This document shows, one piece after another, positions 16,025 to 25,175 of a DNA stretch of 64,000 nucleotides. The notes under the pieces are model-generated. The model worked only from the letters and a program-made list of their open reading frames with translations, did not search any database and was not told where the DNA came from. A program made the position numbers and the translations under genes. The DNA is from Hymenobacter aerophilus DSM 13606 (lineage in GTDB: Bacteria; Bacteroidota; Bacteroidia; Cytophagales; Hymenobacteraceae), in NCBI RefSeq assembly GCF_000382225.1, contig NZ_KB907811.1:1-64000 (forward strand), written 5' to 3'. The stretch's first letter is position 1, and the number at the start of each line of letters is the position of its first letter.

Positions 16025-19000
16025 CTATTTATCAATCCGGAAGCCCAAGCCGAACTGAAGGAGGTTGTTTTCGACGGACTTCTGGTAGGAAACCGAGAAG
16101 GCCAGTTGCTCGGAAACCGGGGCGATGTAGAGGCCCGCGCCGTAGCCCTGGTGCCAGCCGCCGGGCGAGGCGCCGTTCAGGTACACACGGCCCCGGTCGT
16201 AGAAGCCGAACAGGCCGTAGGAGAAGGGCAGAAATGAATTCTTGGATTTGCCCAGCGCCAGCCGCAGCTCGGTGTTGAGGTAGAGGCTGGCGTCGCCGCT
16301 GAAACGGTTGCGGTAGTAGCCGCGCAGGCCTTCGCGCAAGCCCAGGCTGGTGAATTTGTAGAACGGAATGTCGTCGTTGTTGCCGTAGTTTTTGGCGCCG
16401 CCGCCTTTCACTACCAGCGTTACCGGAATCAGCAGGCGGGCCGTGCCGTAGTACTGGGCAAAGCCCTGAGTCAGACCGAAATTGCCCTTGGCCCCGTTGA
16501 GCTGGTGGTAAGAATCGTGCTGCACGAGCAGGCGGATGCCGCGCCGGGCAAATGCGGTCCGGTCGCGTAAATCCAGATCGAGCAGCGCATTCAGGCCCAC
16601 CAGGCGCTGGAAGCTGGTGTTAGGCAGTTGGTCGGAGGGCAGGCCGGGGGTGGTAGGCAGCGTGCCCAGGTAGCTGTCGGCCGCGAAGTCGTTGTTGTAG
16701 TATTCGTAGCTCGGGCCCACGCGCAACACGCTGCGCTCAAAAAAGCTGCGCTCCAGAAAGCCGCTCACCTGAATGCCCTTGTAGCGGGCTTTATAGAACT
16801 TGTCGTCGTAGCGGTCCTGGCTGATTTCGGTGTTGTTGCCCAGGCCGAAGAAGTTGTAGTACGGAAAGTAGCTGCCGTAGCTGAAGGCGGCGCCGGCATC
16901 GACCTTGCCGATGGCGTAGCGGTGGCGGGTGCTGGCCGTGAACTGGCGCTGGCCACCGGTGCTGCCTTCGAGCAGGAAATCGTAGCGGTTTTTGTAGCCT
17001 GGCTTGCGGAAACCCTGCGTGAGGAAGCCCACGCCCGCGCTGGCCGCAAAGCCGTCGTTGCGGTTGTAGCCCAGCCCGATGGTGGGCCGGTAGGAGTTGA
17101 ATTCGAACTGCTCGCGGTCGTAGGAATTCACGCCGGGCTTGGTTGAGGTGCGGTTGTCGGCCTCGGAGCCCAGCTGCATCTCGGTAGACGGCACGTCGTA
17201 CACCTTGGTAAGTGTGCGCAGGCCCCGCACCCGCGAGTTGTCGGCTATCTGGTCTTTGCCCGCTCCGCCGATGATGCGCACCAGAATGCTGTTTTTGGCC
17301 TCGCCGGTTACCGTGAACACGTCGCGCCCATCGAGCCCGTACAGGCTGATTTCGTCGGTTTCTTCGGGCTGAAAGGTGCGGTCGAACAGGGCCGGGCCGT
17401 TGGGCTCGTTGCCCCCACTGGCCCGGTCGAACATCTGCACGCGCACCGTGCCATCGGCCAGCCGCTTCACTTGGAATACCTCACCCTTATTGGAGCCCAC
17501 CACATCCACGCGCTGGGCCAGCAGCAAATAGTAGCGGTCCAGCGCCTGGGGCAGCTCCTGAATGCGGGCCTTGAGCTTGCGGTTGATGTCATCGCCCGAT
17601 AGGCTTTTGAGTTCGGGTGGCAGCGTGGCGGTAGCCTCGTCGATGGCGGCCGGGGTGATATTGGCCTGCAGATACCGGGCAATTTCCTGCCACTGCTGGC
17701 GGTTCAGGCTCTGCAGCAGGAACCGGTCGAGGTGGCGGGCGGGCCAGTTCAGGCTCTTCATATCGCCAAACTTACTCTGGAAATCCTCGATGCTGCCCAC
17801 GGCCCACTCGCGGTTGGCTAAGTAGGTCAGCGCCCCGTTCCAGAGGGTAAAGGCCTGGTCCCGGTCGCGCGGAATGGGCTTGTAGAGGGCATTTTTGCCG
17901 TTGTCGTACTCGGCCCACTTCCAGTTGTCCTCGTGTTTGCCGAAGTCGGCCACCAGCATATCGAAGGCCCGGGCCCGGCCCAGCGCCACGGCATCCACGC
18001 GGTTGTCGTTGTCTTTATAAAGCTGGCGGAAAAAGCTGAACGAGCGGCGGATATTGTCGGCATTGGCGAAGCCCAGCAGGTTGGGCTTGGGGTCCTTGGG
18101 GCGCTCCTCCAGCGTGCCGAGCAGGCCGGCATAATCGTCGCGGTAGGGGCCCAGTTGCTGGTTATCGGGCAGCACGAACAGCCGGGGCCGGGCGTGCAGA
18201 ATATCGGTTTTATCGAGCAGCGAGCTAATAACCAGCGCCGAGTAGGGGTGGGCCGTGGGCGTAATGTCGCGCAGCACGTCGGCCGCAAACGAGCGCCGCA
18301 GCTCGGGCGGCAGAATCTTGGTCACGTCCTTGTCCACCGACCGAAACACGTACTCCGACGAGTCGGCGGCAATCAGCTTGAGCGAGGTCGTCTGGCGCCC
18401 GCCGCCGCGCCCGAACGGCCGCAGTCCACCAAATTCGGTGTTTAGGTTGAGCGTGCGCACCTGCACCGGCTGGGTCCAGGAGGTGCGGTACACCGGCCCC
18501 AGCCAAAAGCGCGACGACTTGCTGCCGCCGTACTGGGCGCCGGCCGGCAGCGTCTGCACGGCCACAAAGGGCACATCGGGCTTGGGGTCGGCCACGCCTG
18601 CGGGGGCCGAGGGGCACTCGGGAATGAAGCTGTTCACCGGCACGCCCGGCAGGCGCGGCTCCTGGCAGGCGCTCTGGAAAAGCGTGCCCGCGTAAGCCAG
18701 CCGCACGGTGTCGCCGGCCTTATCGAAGGTGTAAAATGTGGTTTTTACGGTGCCGTCGGCGTAATATTCCAGCGCCGAAAAACCCTGCTCGGCCTCGTTG
18801 AACTGCGATTCGCGGTTGCTGGCTACGTGCCGGGCTTTGGTAAACGAGCCCGAAACCAGGTGGTAGCTGCCCTGGAAAGGCGTAAGCTGCAGGCTGTAGT
18901 CGTGGGCCGAAGCATACACGGCGCCGGGGTGGTCGCGCAACGTGTTCAGCATCTCTTTCTGATACTGCTGGTAGCGCGGGTTGGCCATATCGCGCGGCGA

Positions 19001-19753
19001 GCCCACATTCTGGTGGTAGGCGGCGCTGATGGCCCCGGCCACCGGCGGCCACAGGTAGCGGCCCAGCGGCAGGTTGCCGCCGTACTCGCCGTTGCTGACG
19101 ACCGGCTGGTGGCCCACCAGCAGCACGTTGCGGTCCTTGGTGTCGTCGAGCACATCTTGCAACTGCTCGCGGAATTCCTCCTGGGTCAGGGTTTTGCAGT
19201 CGGTGTCGGGTGCTTCGGGCTTGTTGTAGGGATGGGTGAACCAGGGCGAGTTGAGGGCTACCAGCCGCACCTGGGGCGCCACATCAAGCACGTAGGGGCC
19301 GGGGCAGCCGTTTTCGGGAATGAAGGTGTGCTCGCCGTTGTGCTTGCTGATGTACTTTTCAAGCCGCCGCACCCGCTTCAGGCCGTCGGGGCCCGAGTTG
19401 TCCCAGTCCTTGTCGCCGGGCACAAAAAACAGCTTGCCGTTGGGCAGACCCTTCACCAAGGAAATCAGCGCGTCAATCCGCTCAGTCTGGCCGCTGCGGC
19501 TGGAATCCTGCTTGCTGCCCAGACCTTCGGGCGCCACTACATCGCCCAAATGCACTACCGTAAAGGGGCCGGTTTGCCCTTCCAGTGTGCGGCGCAACGC
19601 CTGCAGATGGCGGGCCGGCAGCTCGGTGCCGGCCGTGTTGCCGAGCAGGTAAACCGTGTGGGCCGGGGCCGTAGTCGTCGTCTGGGCGAAGACTGACAGG
19701 GAAACCGTGAGGCCCAACCCCGTCAGTAGCGGGCGCGCGTAGCTGAATGTCAT
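16025..19753 (-). CDS. Metallophosphoesterase fused to a BamA/Omp85-type outer-membrane barrel
   Basis: A 1242-residue protein with a signal peptide (to about residue 23). Next is a calcineurin-like phosphoesterase domain, about 33-310: VVHLGDVV, VPGDKDWD, LLVGHQPV and SAHDYSLQ. A middle region of about 500 residues follows, then a C-terminal surface-antigen beta-barrel that ends in NLLQFGLGFRIDK. The barrel has BamA/TamA-like features such as RGYYRNRFSGDAS. The first phosphoesterase metal motif, normally GDxG or GDxH, reads LLGNTAG, so a metal-ligand Asp is replaced by Asn and activity is uncertain. The catalytic domain would be periplasmic or surface-exposed depending on topology. Confidence 0.82.
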   Translation of the reverse strand: MTFSYARPLLTGLGLTVSLSVFAQTTTTAPAHTVYLLGNTAGTELPARHLQALRRTLEGQTGPFTVVHLGDVVAPEGLGSKQDSSRSGQTERIDALISLVKGLPNGKLFFVPGDKDWDNSGPDGLKRVRRLEKYISKHNGEHTFIPENGCPGPYVLDVAPQVRLVALNSPWFTHPYNKPEAPDTDCKTLTQEEFREQLQDVLDDTKDRNVLLVGHQPVVSNGEYGGNLPLGRYLWPPVAGAISAAYHQNVGSPRDMANPRYQQYQKEMLNTLRDHPGAVYASAHDYSLQLTPFQGSYHLVSGSFTKARHVASNRESQFNEAEQGFSALEYYADGTVKTTFYTFDKAGDTVRLAYAGTLFQSACQEPRLPGVPVNSFIPECPSAPAGVADPKPDVPFVAVQTLPAGAQYGGSKSSRFWLGPVYRTSWTQPVQVRTLNLNTEFGGLRPFGRGGGRQTTSLKLIAADSSEYVFRSVDKDVTKILPPELRRSFAADVLRDITPTAHPYSALVISSLLDKTDILHARPRLFVLPDNQQLGPYRDDYAGLLGTLEERPKDPKPNLLGFANADNIRRSFSFFRQLYKDNDNRVDAVALGRARAFDMLVADFGKHEDNWKWAEYDNGKNALYKPIPRDRDQAFTLWNGALTYLANREWAVGSIEDFQSKFGDMKSLNWPARHLDRFLLQSLNRQQWQEIARYLQANITPAAIDEATATLPPELKSLSGDDINRKLKARIQELPQALDRYYLLLAQRVDVVGSNKGEVFQVKRLADGTVRVQMFDRASGGNEPNGPALFDRTFQPEETDEISLYGLDGRDVFTVTGEAKNSILVRIIGGAGKDQIADNSRVRGLRTLTKVYDVPSTEMQLGSEADNRTSTKPGVNSYDREQFEFNSYRPTIGLGYNRNDGFAASAGVGFLTQGFRKPGYKNRYDFLLEGSTGGQRQFTASTRHRYAIGKVDAGAAFSYGSYFPYYNFFGLGNNTEISQDRYDDKFYKARYKGIQVSGFLERSFFERSVLRVGPSYEYYNNDFAADSYLGTLPTTPGLPSDQLPNTSFQRLVGLNALLDLDLRDRTAFARRGIRLLVQHDSYHQLNGAKGNFGLTQGFAQYYGTARLLIPVTLVVKGGGAKNYGNNDDIPFYKFTSLGLREGLRGYYRNRFSGDASLYLNTELRLALGKSKNSFLPFSYGLFGFYDRGRVYLNGASPGGWHQGYGAGLYIAPVSEQLAFSVSYQKSVENNLLQFGLGFRIDK

Positions 19754-19838
19754 AGAAGAAACGATGTAGGGTCTTCTTCTACGGCCCGGCCCGGTTTCCG
19801 ATTTAATCCGGCTTTAATTTTTTATAGCGGTGGGCATC

Positions 19839-20378
19839 TCAGGCCACGCGCACCCGGCGCCGCACGGCGGCCTGCACCAGCAGCAGCAGCGCGCAGGGCA
19901 GCACCACCCATTTCACCTCACTGCGCAGCACGCGCGCACCCCATTCGCCCAGAAAGTTCTTAATGCCGATGGGCGAAACCGCAATCGGGCGGAATCCGAA
20001 AAAGTGCCGCTCGGCATCAAACGGACTGAAGAACGCCACGCCCAGCCCGCCGGTCGTCATGGCATCGAGCACGCCGTGCGAGGCGGTGGCCAGAAACAGC
20101 AGCACCCACAGCCGCCCGGGCGGCGGCGCGCCGGCCCGGCCACCCACCAGCAAAACCACCCCGGTAGCCATCACCAGGGCCGCCAGCAGCGAGTGGCTCA
20201 GCCCGCGGTGGCCCCACAGGCTGTCGTAGGCTACGTGCAATTTGAAGCCCACCACATCGGCATCAGGCAGAAAGGCGCAGGCGGCGGCCAGCAGCCAGTA
20301 GGGCCAGTAGCGCCGCTCGGGCAGCAGCAGCTTGGCCAGCGTGGCGCCCAGGACGCAGTGTCCGACTATTGAGGCCAT
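19839..20378 (-). CDS. YdjM/DUF457-type membrane-bound metal-dependent hydrolase
   Basis: The 179-residue protein has four or five hydrophobic segments and the conserved polar motifs of the YdjM family: FLPDADVV, WGHRGLSHSLLAAL and SHGVLDAMTTGG. The His/Asp residues probably bind a metal near the membrane. The substrate of the family is unknown. The phrase FFSPFDAERHFFGFRPI is also typical. Confidence 0.85.
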   Translation of the reverse strand: MASIVGHCVLGATLAKLLLPERRYWPYWLLAAACAFLPDADVVGFKLHVAYDSLWGHRGLSHSLLAALVMATGVVLLVGGRAGAPPPGRLWVLLFLATASHGVLDAMTTGGLGVAFFSPFDAERHFFGFRPIAVSPIGIKNFLGEWGARVLRSEVKWVVLPCALLLLVQAAVRRRVRVA

Positions 20379-20424
20379 ATTAGGAGGCGGGAAGGGGTGA
20401 GTTGTAAGTGCTAAAATCGGGTGA

Positions 20425-21129
20425 TTACGCTCCTTTATCGGCCAGCTGCTCCCGTAGCTCCTGCGCTACGCGGGGCAGGCCGGTGGTAGCGGGCTCGGTG
20501 ATGAAGTGCAGGCGCGGGCGGTGCGCCACCGGCGGCCGGCCGGGGTCGATGATGTAGATGGGGGCGGTGCGCGGCACGTAATCGACCAGGCCGGCGGCGG
20601 GGTACACCTGCAGCGAAGTGCCCACCACCAGCAGCGCATCGGCGGTGGCTACCTCTTCCATGGCCACTTCCATCATCGGCACGGCCTCGCCAAACCACAC
20701 GATGTTGGGCCGCAGCTGATGGCCCCGTTCGCAGTTGTCGCCCAACTCGATACGGTTGCCGTGCATGGGGTACACCAGCTCCTCATGGCGCGAGCTGCGA
20801 CTCTCGAACAGCTTGCCGTGCAGGTGCAGTACCCGCGACGAGCCGGCCCGCTCGTGCAAATCGTCCACATTCTGGGTAATCACCACCACCTCAAACTGGT
20901 CTTCCAGCGCCGCCAAAGCCCGGTGGCCGGCGTTGGGCTGGGCGGCCCGGGCGGCGGCGCGGCGCTGGTTGTAGAACTCCAGCACCAAGGCCGGGTTTTT
21001 GGCCCAGCCTTCAGGCGTGGCCACGTCCTCGATGCGGTGGTTTTCCCAGAGTCCATCGGAGGCCCGAAACGTGGCCAGCCCGCTTTCGGCCGAAATGCCG
21101 GCGCCGGTTAAGGCTACAATCTTCTTCAT
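20425..21129 (-). CDS. SIR2-family NAD-dependent deacylase, CobB type, lacking most zinc cysteines
   Basis: A 234-residue sirtuin with GAGISAESGLATFR (NAD binding), TQNVDDLHERAG, catalytic His in HLHGKLF, and VVGTSLQVYPAAGL. YNQRR at about residues 53-57 supplies the Tyr and Arg that mark class III desuccinylases/demalonylases. The zinc ribbon region, which normally has four Cys, has only one (GDNCERGHQLRP), so the domain must fold without structural zinc. Cytoplasmic regulator or repair enzyme for acyl-lysines. Confidence 0.9.
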   Translation of the reverse strand: MKKIVALTGAGISAESGLATFRASDGLWENHRIEDVATPEGWAKNPALVLEFYNQRRAAARAAQPNAGHRALAALEDQFEVVVITQNVDDLHERAGSSRVLHLHGKLFESRSSRHEELVYPMHGNRIELGDNCERGHQLRPNIVWFGEAVPMMEVAMEEVATADALLVVGTSLQVYPAAGLVDYVPRTAPIYIIDPGRPPVAHRPRLHFITEPATTGLPRVAQELREQLADKGA

Positions 21130-21206
21130 ACTGAATACTGGTAGATGGAAAGTGCAGGAAAGGCCATTGGAGCTGCTATAATTTCAGGCAAGGTGGCTTC
21201 ATCAGC

Positions 21207-22130
21207 CTACTCGAAACGGCCCAGCTCGGTGCTTCGGAACGTCCATTCGGGCGTGCCCACGCGCGCCTGTGCCGGGTCGAGGTAGAACCAGGCGCCCAGG
21301 CCGGTATCGTCGTAGAGGTTGGTGAGCACGTGCATCTGCTGGGCGGGCATGTAGCTCTGGGCCAGCAGCACCACTCGGCGGCCGGTGCCGGGCTGCGTGG
21401 CCACATCGAGCACCAGCACGGCGTGGCCCGGCGAGCCGCCCCGAATCAGCACGTCGCCGGCCTGCACCTGCGCCAGCGGCGTGGGTTGCAGCTCCTTGCT
21501 CAGCGAGAGGGTGCCGGCGTAGGTGAAAATCTGGTCGAGGTAGCGGCGGAAGTTGGCGTGGCTGGGCGCCTCGGCGGGCCGGGTGGCGGGTAGCACGGCG
21601 TCGCCCTTCACCTTAAATCCGCGGCCCGAATACCAGTCCCGAAAACCAATATCGTCGCCGCTGGTGAGGTGGAAGTGCACCTGATCGGGGTTCTGGCTGA
21701 ACAGGTACTCGGCCCGTAGCCGGATAACGGCATCGGCGCACTGCTGCAGGTCGCGCTGGCCCACGTCGATGTCGAGCACGGCCGCGTGCACGTCCTGGCG
21801 GTCTTTGGGCTGGCCGTTGTAGAGCTTTACGGGCGTGCCGGCCGGCAGCAGCGGCAGGTAGCGCAGCCACTCGCCAAACGAGCCGGCCGTCACTGCCACC
21901 CGCTTATAGCCGGCCGGCGGCGCAAACCGGGCCGCCACCGTCTGGCCGGCCCGGTAGCGGCCGGCTGGCAGCCAGGCGTACACGCCGGGGGCCGGCGGAG
22001 CAAGGGGTGCCGGTACATCGGCCTCGGCTACAAGTGGCTGCCCGGCGGGCAATTCGCCGGCTACCGAATCGGTGCCGGGGCTGGTGCAGCTCAGTAACAA
22101 AGGCAACAGCAGTAAAGGGCTTGCTCGCAA
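21207..22130 (-). CDS. DUF4846 lipoprotein
   Basis: A 307-residue lipoprotein (signal LLLLPLLLSC, Cys about 15) with the DUF4846 pattern: PVKLYNGQPKDRQDVHAAVL, LRAEYLFSQ, and near the end GDVLIRGGSPGHAVLVLDVA then LLAQSYMPAQQMHV. The region around GGSPGHAV looks like a papain-like or NlpC-like fold, but I cannot assign a catalytic Cys. Function unknown; envelope location inferred. Confidence 0.8.
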   Translation of the reverse strand: MRASPLLLLPLLLSCTSPGTDSVAGELPAGQPLVAEADVPAPLAPPAPGVYAWLPAGRYRAGQTVAARFAPPAGYKRVAVTAGSFGEWLRYLPLLPAGTPVKLYNGQPKDRQDVHAAVLDIDVGQRDLQQCADAVIRLRAEYLFSQNPDQVHFHLTSGDDIGFRDWYSGRGFKVKGDAVLPATRPAEAPSHANFRRYLDQIFTYAGTLSLSKELQPTPLAQVQAGDVLIRGGSPGHAVLVLDVATQPGTGRRVVLLAQSYMPAQQMHVLTNLYDDTGLGAWFYLDPAQARVGTPEWTFRSTELGRFE

Positions 22131-22196
22131 GGCGCAGGGTTTGGGGAGGTGAAAAATGAAAACGCGCCCGCAGATTAGTTATTTGACGGCTCAACC

Positions 22197-22233
22197 ACAA
22201 AAAAAAGCTCCGGCCAGTTACGGCCGGAGCTTT
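22197..22233 (-). terminator. Intrinsic terminator of topA
   Basis: A 12-bp perfect stem (22204-22215 with 22222-22233, aaagctccggcc) is followed on the minus strand by a run of T. It lies 57 bp beyond the topA stop. Confidence 0.85.
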
Positions 22234-22289
22234 GCAGAAGTGCGGGCCAGCTTAAACCGCCGCCCGAAAAAGACAGACTACCTTAAAGC

Positions 22290-24797
22290 TTATTCAGCCT
22301 TTTTGGTGGGCTTTTTTGCCGCTGGTTTCTTGGCCGCCGCAGTGCCGGCCGCCTTCTTGGCCGGGGCCTTTTTCTTGGCAGCGGGCTTCTTGGCAGCCGG
22401 TTTCTTCTTGGCTGGCGTGTCCGTCTTTTCCTCCGTCGAAGGGGCGGCTTTCTTGGCGAAACGGCCACCGCGAGCAGGCTTGTCGGGGGTGGCCTCGGCC
22501 AGTTCCAGGCAACGCTCCAGTGTCAGCTCGGTGGGCTCCTCGCCCTTCGGAATCTTCACGTTCTTCTTGCCCGCCACGATGTAGGGCCCAAAACGACCGT
22601 TGAGCACCTGGATATCGTGGTTTTCGGGGAAGGCCTTGATGAGCCGCTCGGCGTCGGCCTTACGCTTGGCCTCAATCAACTCCACGGCCTCCTCGCCCGT
22701 GATGGTGTGCGGGTCCTGGTCCTTGCGGAGCGAGTAAAACTTGCTGTCGTGGCGGATGTAAGGGCCGAAACGACCGAGAGCGGCCGTCATGCTCTTGTCC
22801 TCAAACTCGCCCACCACCCGCGGCAGCCGGAACAGGTCGAGGGCTTCCTCAATGGTCAGGCTCTCGATGAACTGGCCTTTGCGCAGGCTGGCGTACACCG
22901 GCTTCTCGTCTTCGGGGGCGCCTTCGAGCGGCTCGATCTGCACGTAGGGGCCGTAGCGGCCCAGGCGGGCGGTCAGCTTCTGGCCCGTTTCGGGGTGCAG
23001 GCCGATTTCGCGGGTCGAGCCCAGCGTGCTGCGCTCAATCTCCTCGCCCAGCTCCACGGTTTTGTGGAAGGGCGCGTAGAAGCCGCTCAGCATATCGGTC
23101 CAGTTGTCCAGCCCGTCGGCAATGCGGTCGAACTCGTCCTCCACTTTGGCCGTGAACTGGAAATCGACAATGGCCGGGAAGTGGTCGACCAGAAAGTCGG
23201 TTACCACCATGGCCACGTCGGTCGGGAACAGTTTGGCTTTGTCGGCGCCGTAGGTTTCGGTCTTGACCTCCGTTTTCACCTGCTCGCCGTCCAGCGTGAG
23301 CACATGAAACTTGCGCTCCTTGCCCTCGCGCGAGTCCTTTTCCACGTAGCCGCGCTTCTGAATGGTGCTGATGGTGGGGGCGTAAGTCGAAGGCCGGCCG
23401 ATGCCCATTTCCTCCAGCTTTTTCACCAGCGAAGCCTCCGTGAAGCGGGCCGCCGGCGAGGCAAACCGCTCGGTGGCGCGCAGCTGCTGCAGCGGCAGCT
23501 GCTGGCCCACGCTCAGCGGCGGCAGACCGCGCGAGAACGATGATTCGGCTGGTTCGTCGGCGTCCTGCTCCTCCTCGTCCTTGCTCTCGGCATAGGCTTT
23601 CAGAAAGCCCTCGAAGGTGATAACCTCGCCGCTGGCCGTCATCGTAACGCCCGGCTGGGTGCTGATGCCGATGGTGGCCACGGTGCGCTCAATCACGGCA
23701 TCAGCCATCTGCGAAGCCATGGCCCGCTTGCGGATGAGGTCGTAGAGGCGCTGCTCCTGCGAGTCGGCGCCGGCCTTGAGCAGCGTGAAGTCGGTGGGGC
23801 GGATGGCTTCGTGCGCCTCCTGGGCCGAGGCCGACTTGGTTTTGAAGTGGCGCGTGTGGGCGTACTCGGCGCCGTAGGCGTCGGTAATAGCGGTTTTGGC
23901 GGCCGCAATGGCGTCTTCCGACAGATTGAGCGAGTCGGTCCGCATGTAGCTGATGCGGCCGGCTTCGTAGAGCTTCTGGGCCACGCTCATCGTCTGGGCC
24001 ACCGAGAAGCCGAGCTTGCGCGAGGCCTCCTGCTGCAGCGTGGAGGTGGTAAAGGGGGGCGCAGGCGTGCGCTTGCCGGGCTTCTGCTCCAGGTTCTCGA
24101 TGCGGTAATCGGCGCCCACGCAGCGGGCCAGAAAGGCCTCGGCCTCGGCGCGGGTTTTGAAGCGGGTGGGCAACTCGGCTTCGAGCACTGCCCCCCGGCC
24201 GGCATCGAAACGGGCTACGACGCGGTAGGCCGAGCTAACCTTGAAGCCGCTGATTTCCCGCTCCCGGTCGACTACCAGCCGCACGGCCACGCTCTGCACC
24301 CGGCCAGCCGAGAGGCCGGCCTTCACTTTTTTCCACAGCACCGGGCTCAGCTCGAAGCCTACCAGCCGGTCGAGCACGCGGCGGGCCTGCTGGGCATTCA
24401 CCAAATTCAGGTCGATTTCGCGCGGGTTTTCGATGGCCCGCAGAATGGCGCCCTTCGTGATTTCGCGGAACACGATGCGCCGCGTCTTCTCGCTGTTCAG
24501 GTTCAGCGTTTCGGCCAGGTGCCAGCTGATGGCCTCGCCCTCCCGGTCATCGTCACTGGCCAGCCAGACGGTTTCGGCTTCCTTGGCCAGCTTTTTCAAC
24601 TGGCTGATAATCTCACGTTTATCGGCTGAAACCACGTAGGTGGGCTTGAAGCCGTTGGCAATATCAATAGCGTTGTTGTCTTTGGGCAGGTCCCGGACGT
24701 GGCCGAAGGACGAGCGCACGACGAAGTCTTTGCCGAGGTAGCCCTCGATGGTTTTGGCTTTGGCGGGCGATTCGACGATGACTAAATTTTTGACCAT
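22290..24797 (-). CDS. topA: DNA topoisomerase I
   Basis: From the ATG at 24797 (MVKNLVIVESPAKAKTIEG) the enzyme is 835 residues. Visible are the Toprim motifs VESPAKAKTIEGYLG and ASDDDREGEAISWH, the nucleophilic Tyr in RISYMRTDSLNLS, and C-terminal repeats of the GRFGPYIRHDSKFYSL type in place of zinc fingers. It relaxes negative supercoils. The last 45 residues are a Lys/Ala/Pro-rich histone H1-like tail (KKPAAKKPAAKKKAPAKK), which should add non-specific DNA binding. The upstream frame stays open, but this start fits the family. Confidence 0.96.
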   Translation of the reverse strand: MVKNLVIVESPAKAKTIEGYLGKDFVVRSSFGHVRDLPKDNNAIDIANGFKPTYVVSADKREIISQLKKLAKEAETVWLASDDDREGEAISWHLAETLNLNSEKTRRIVFREITKGAILRAIENPREIDLNLVNAQQARRVLDRLVGFELSPVLWKKVKAGLSAGRVQSVAVRLVVDREREISGFKVSSAYRVVARFDAGRGAVLEAELPTRFKTRAEAEAFLARCVGADYRIENLEQKPGKRTPAPPFTTSTLQQEASRKLGFSVAQTMSVAQKLYEAGRISYMRTDSLNLSEDAIAAAKTAITDAYGAEYAHTRHFKTKSASAQEAHEAIRPTDFTLLKAGADSQEQRLYDLIRKRAMASQMADAVIERTVATIGISTQPGVTMTASGEVITFEGFLKAYAESKDEEEQDADEPAESSFSRGLPPLSVGQQLPLQQLRATERFASPAARFTEASLVKKLEEMGIGRPSTYAPTISTIQKRGYVEKDSREGKERKFHVLTLDGEQVKTEVKTETYGADKAKLFPTDVAMVVTDFLVDHFPAIVDFQFTAKVEDEFDRIADGLDNWTDMLSGFYAPFHKTVELGEEIERSTLGSTREIGLHPETGQKLTARLGRYGPYVQIEPLEGAPEDEKPVYASLRKGQFIESLTIEEALDLFRLPRVVGEFEDKSMTAALGRFGPYIRHDSKFYSLRKDQDPHTITGEEAVELIEAKRKADAERLIKAFPENHDIQVLNGRFGPYIVAGKKNVKIPKGEEPTELTLERCLELAEATPDKPARGGRFAKKAAPSTEEKTDTPAKKKPAAKKPAAKKKAPAKKAAGTAAAKKPAAKKPTKKAE

Positions 24798-25175
24798 AGG
24801 GTGGGGGGGACGCGGAACGGGTATGACTAGGAAACGGGTGGGCCCGCGCAAAAGTTGAATTTCGCCGCAAAGATGCGGCAATAATCTGCCCCCATCCTAA
24901 CTGCCTCCGCACAAGCCCACTGGCCGCACTCCTTATTATAGAGGAGCCGGGGCGGCTACGGTCGGGCGCCGGGCCGGGCTAGCCGGTTGGCCGCTAGTTA
25001 GTAAGCCCGGCTTCGGGGAGCGGGCGGGCCCGCCGTAGTATTTTTTGGCGGGATGATGCGGCCGGGTGCGGTCAAATCGGCAGTTCTGCTACCTTTGCTT
25101 ACCAAGCAACCCTATCCCCGGTGGTTTCGTTTGCGCTCTGCCTGCGCCGCGCGCATCTGGTTACTTTTACTTCCT
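24798..25175. other. Divergent intergenic region topA / chemosensory operon
   Basis: This 378-bp gap holds the start regions of topA (minus) and of the chemoreceptor (plus). TACCTTTG at 25090-25097 on the + strand is a full -7 match and would start the chemosensory operon about 75 nt before its ATG. No -33 TTG at correct spacing and no clear topA promoter were seen. The rest is very GC-rich without obvious structure. Confidence 0.5.

Noticed and set aside
24798-25175. Possible riboswitch or leader RNA between topA and the receptor gene.
   Set aside because: No conserved riboswitch core or long hairpin seen; only a promoter box could be supported.
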